Assembly (NCBI GenBank): GCA_036925085.1
Contig: JAUPFP010000050.1
Location: 1,340,001 to 1,404,000, forward strand
Source: Brachycybe producta
Taxonomy: Eukaryota > Arthropoda > Diplopoda > Playtdesmida > Andrognathidae
Direction of reading: 5' to 3'
DNA length: 64,000 nt
Shown piece after piece: positions 62,816-64,000 of the stretch. Under the pieces are notes generated by a model that saw only the letters and a list, made by a program, of their open reading frames with translations, was not told where the DNA came from and made no database searches. A program made the translations under genes and the position numbers. Numbering within the stretch: the stretch's first letter is position 1; every line of letters begins with the position of its first letter.

Positions 62816-64000
62816 ATTTTGATAAGAATTTTTCCAATTTGTTAGCATTTCTTTCAAGAAGAGAATTATTTTTAAATGCATTTTAGCTTGCATATTTTGG
62901 CTATTTTAAAATGAATTTATATTACTTCAATTTTTGCCATTTTTGCGAAATATATTTACAATATTATATTTTGATATTTTTAAATTAACTTGTGTCATTT
63001 AAGTCATGACTTAAATGAATTTAATATTTGAATATGTATGGCCCCCCAAAAGCATTAGATCTATGGTTTTTGCAATCAAATAGGCTAACTGGAGTTAACA
63101 ATTCAACTCTTAATTCAACCTGTTTTTTTAATTCTAGAATAACTCTAGCCTCTAACCACAACCTCTTCGATTTAAAAAAAAGTATAGAATTATGCCTTCC
63201 TGGTAATCTAGTTGTCTGTATTTATTTTTGGTGATTTCGTGTTAAGTAAAATGGATACTAAACAATTCTAAACTTGTTAATGCATTTGCACAGGAAATTA
63301 GTTTTCCTTTTTTTTTTGTATATCTAAACGTTAGACCCCCCCCCCCCCCAAAAAAATGGTCTTTTTTTATTCGCTCATTTCATTCCATTACTATTAAAAG
63401 TTTTAGAACATCAGTGAAATTTGTCTTTGCAACTATTACTTGGGGTGTTTTTTTTCTTCAGACACACTTTCATTCCTATTGCCTTCAATGCAAGTGTTGT
63501 TTCTCAACCCTTTTTCATCTTTTTTTTCTCTCTCTCTCTCTCCTCCTTAATATCATAATGATGCTGTTTGGTAATGATCGATAAAAACACAAAATTGTAC
63601 AGAGAAAAGTGAAATTTGTACAGTGTTTAATGGTAGGGGTGGTGGCGGCGGTGATGATGGTGGTGGTAGTTTTATACTCTTCACCAATTTTCTCTATTTC
63701 GTTTCTAGTCATTTACCTCAATTCAAGGCACACCTTTCAGGCTTTTCATACACACTTCCCCCTCCCCCTTAGACACACTTAGGTCTTTCTGTTTTTTCAT
63801 TTAGTTTTTTTCTTCTTCTTCTAGTGGATAGATGGATATCTCTTGTCTTGCAAGAGTTTAACGAACATCTTTCTCTCTCTCTTTGTCTATCTGTCTCTCA
63901 CCCTTCTTTAATTTCCTTCTTCTGTCATTTTGTTACATTTAGGCCTATCTATCTATCTATATACTGGAGGGACAATCTCAAATTAAATTAGTTGGCTTGA

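Larger units (their letters stand above)
48527..64000. other. Region 3' of SMG5, no gene recognised
   Basis: After the SMG5 polyadenylation signal (48837-48842) no exon with recognisable protein similarity was found on either strand to the end of the window. It holds inverted-repeat elements (50971-51224, 51466-51596, 52110-52523), palindromic-family copies (54597-54890, 62548-62815), a TTA run (about 54187-54221), a CA/TGACA-rich stretch (57010-57590) and many homopolymers. It could be intergenic or an intron of a gene beyond the window. Confidence 0.6.

Overview
This is a window of AT-rich (roughly 70% A+T by eye) animal nuclear DNA with spliced genes. Introns run from about 60 bases to 17 kb, and there are many simple repeats and small non-autonomous transposons. 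The genes found are metazoan. The potassium channel tail resembles arthropod SK channels more than vertebrate ones, so an invertebrate, possibly an arthropod, is my best inference; I cannot name the species.

All three recognised genes are on the + strand. (1) 7865-17539 holds the last five coding exons of a small-conductance calcium-activated potassium channel (SK/KCNN): pore, S6, calmodulin-binding domain and C-terminal tail. The upstream exons (S1-S5) lie before the window. (2) 23213-about 24161 is a UPF0696/BLES03 (human C11orf68-like, DUF1917) gene with a likely non-coding first exon ending at 23033. Its conserved blocks are split over two frames, so it is either a decaying gene or carries single-base sequence errors. 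(3) 25408-48526 is a complete SMG5 gene (nonsense-mediated mRNA decay) in 20 coding exons. The exons join in frame to a 983-residue protein. Fourteen exons sit in 3.7 kb, then one intron of 17.3 kb precedes the six exons of the C-terminal PIN region.

The rest is introns and intergenic DNA: 1-7864 (upstream SK intron), 17540-22950, 24162-25407, 29115-46388 (SMG5 intron 14) and 48527-64000. These hold several families of small inverted-repeat elements. The commonest is a long palindromic family with at least eight near-complete copies, one of them inside a short SMG5 intron. Others include two hAT-type elements with 8-bp target duplications, a pogo/Tigger-like MITE, a tRNA-derived SINE, a decayed LINE RNase H fragment, and an inverted pair of 210-bp repeats 2.1 kb apart. 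The most unusual structure is at 44186-44737: four copies of a 17-mer, a telomere-like decamer array, then four inverted copies of the same 17-mer.

The three genes have no obvious shared pathway; their order looks like ordinary chromosomal neighbourhood. No CRISPR, tRNA, rRNA or bacterial-type operon was seen.
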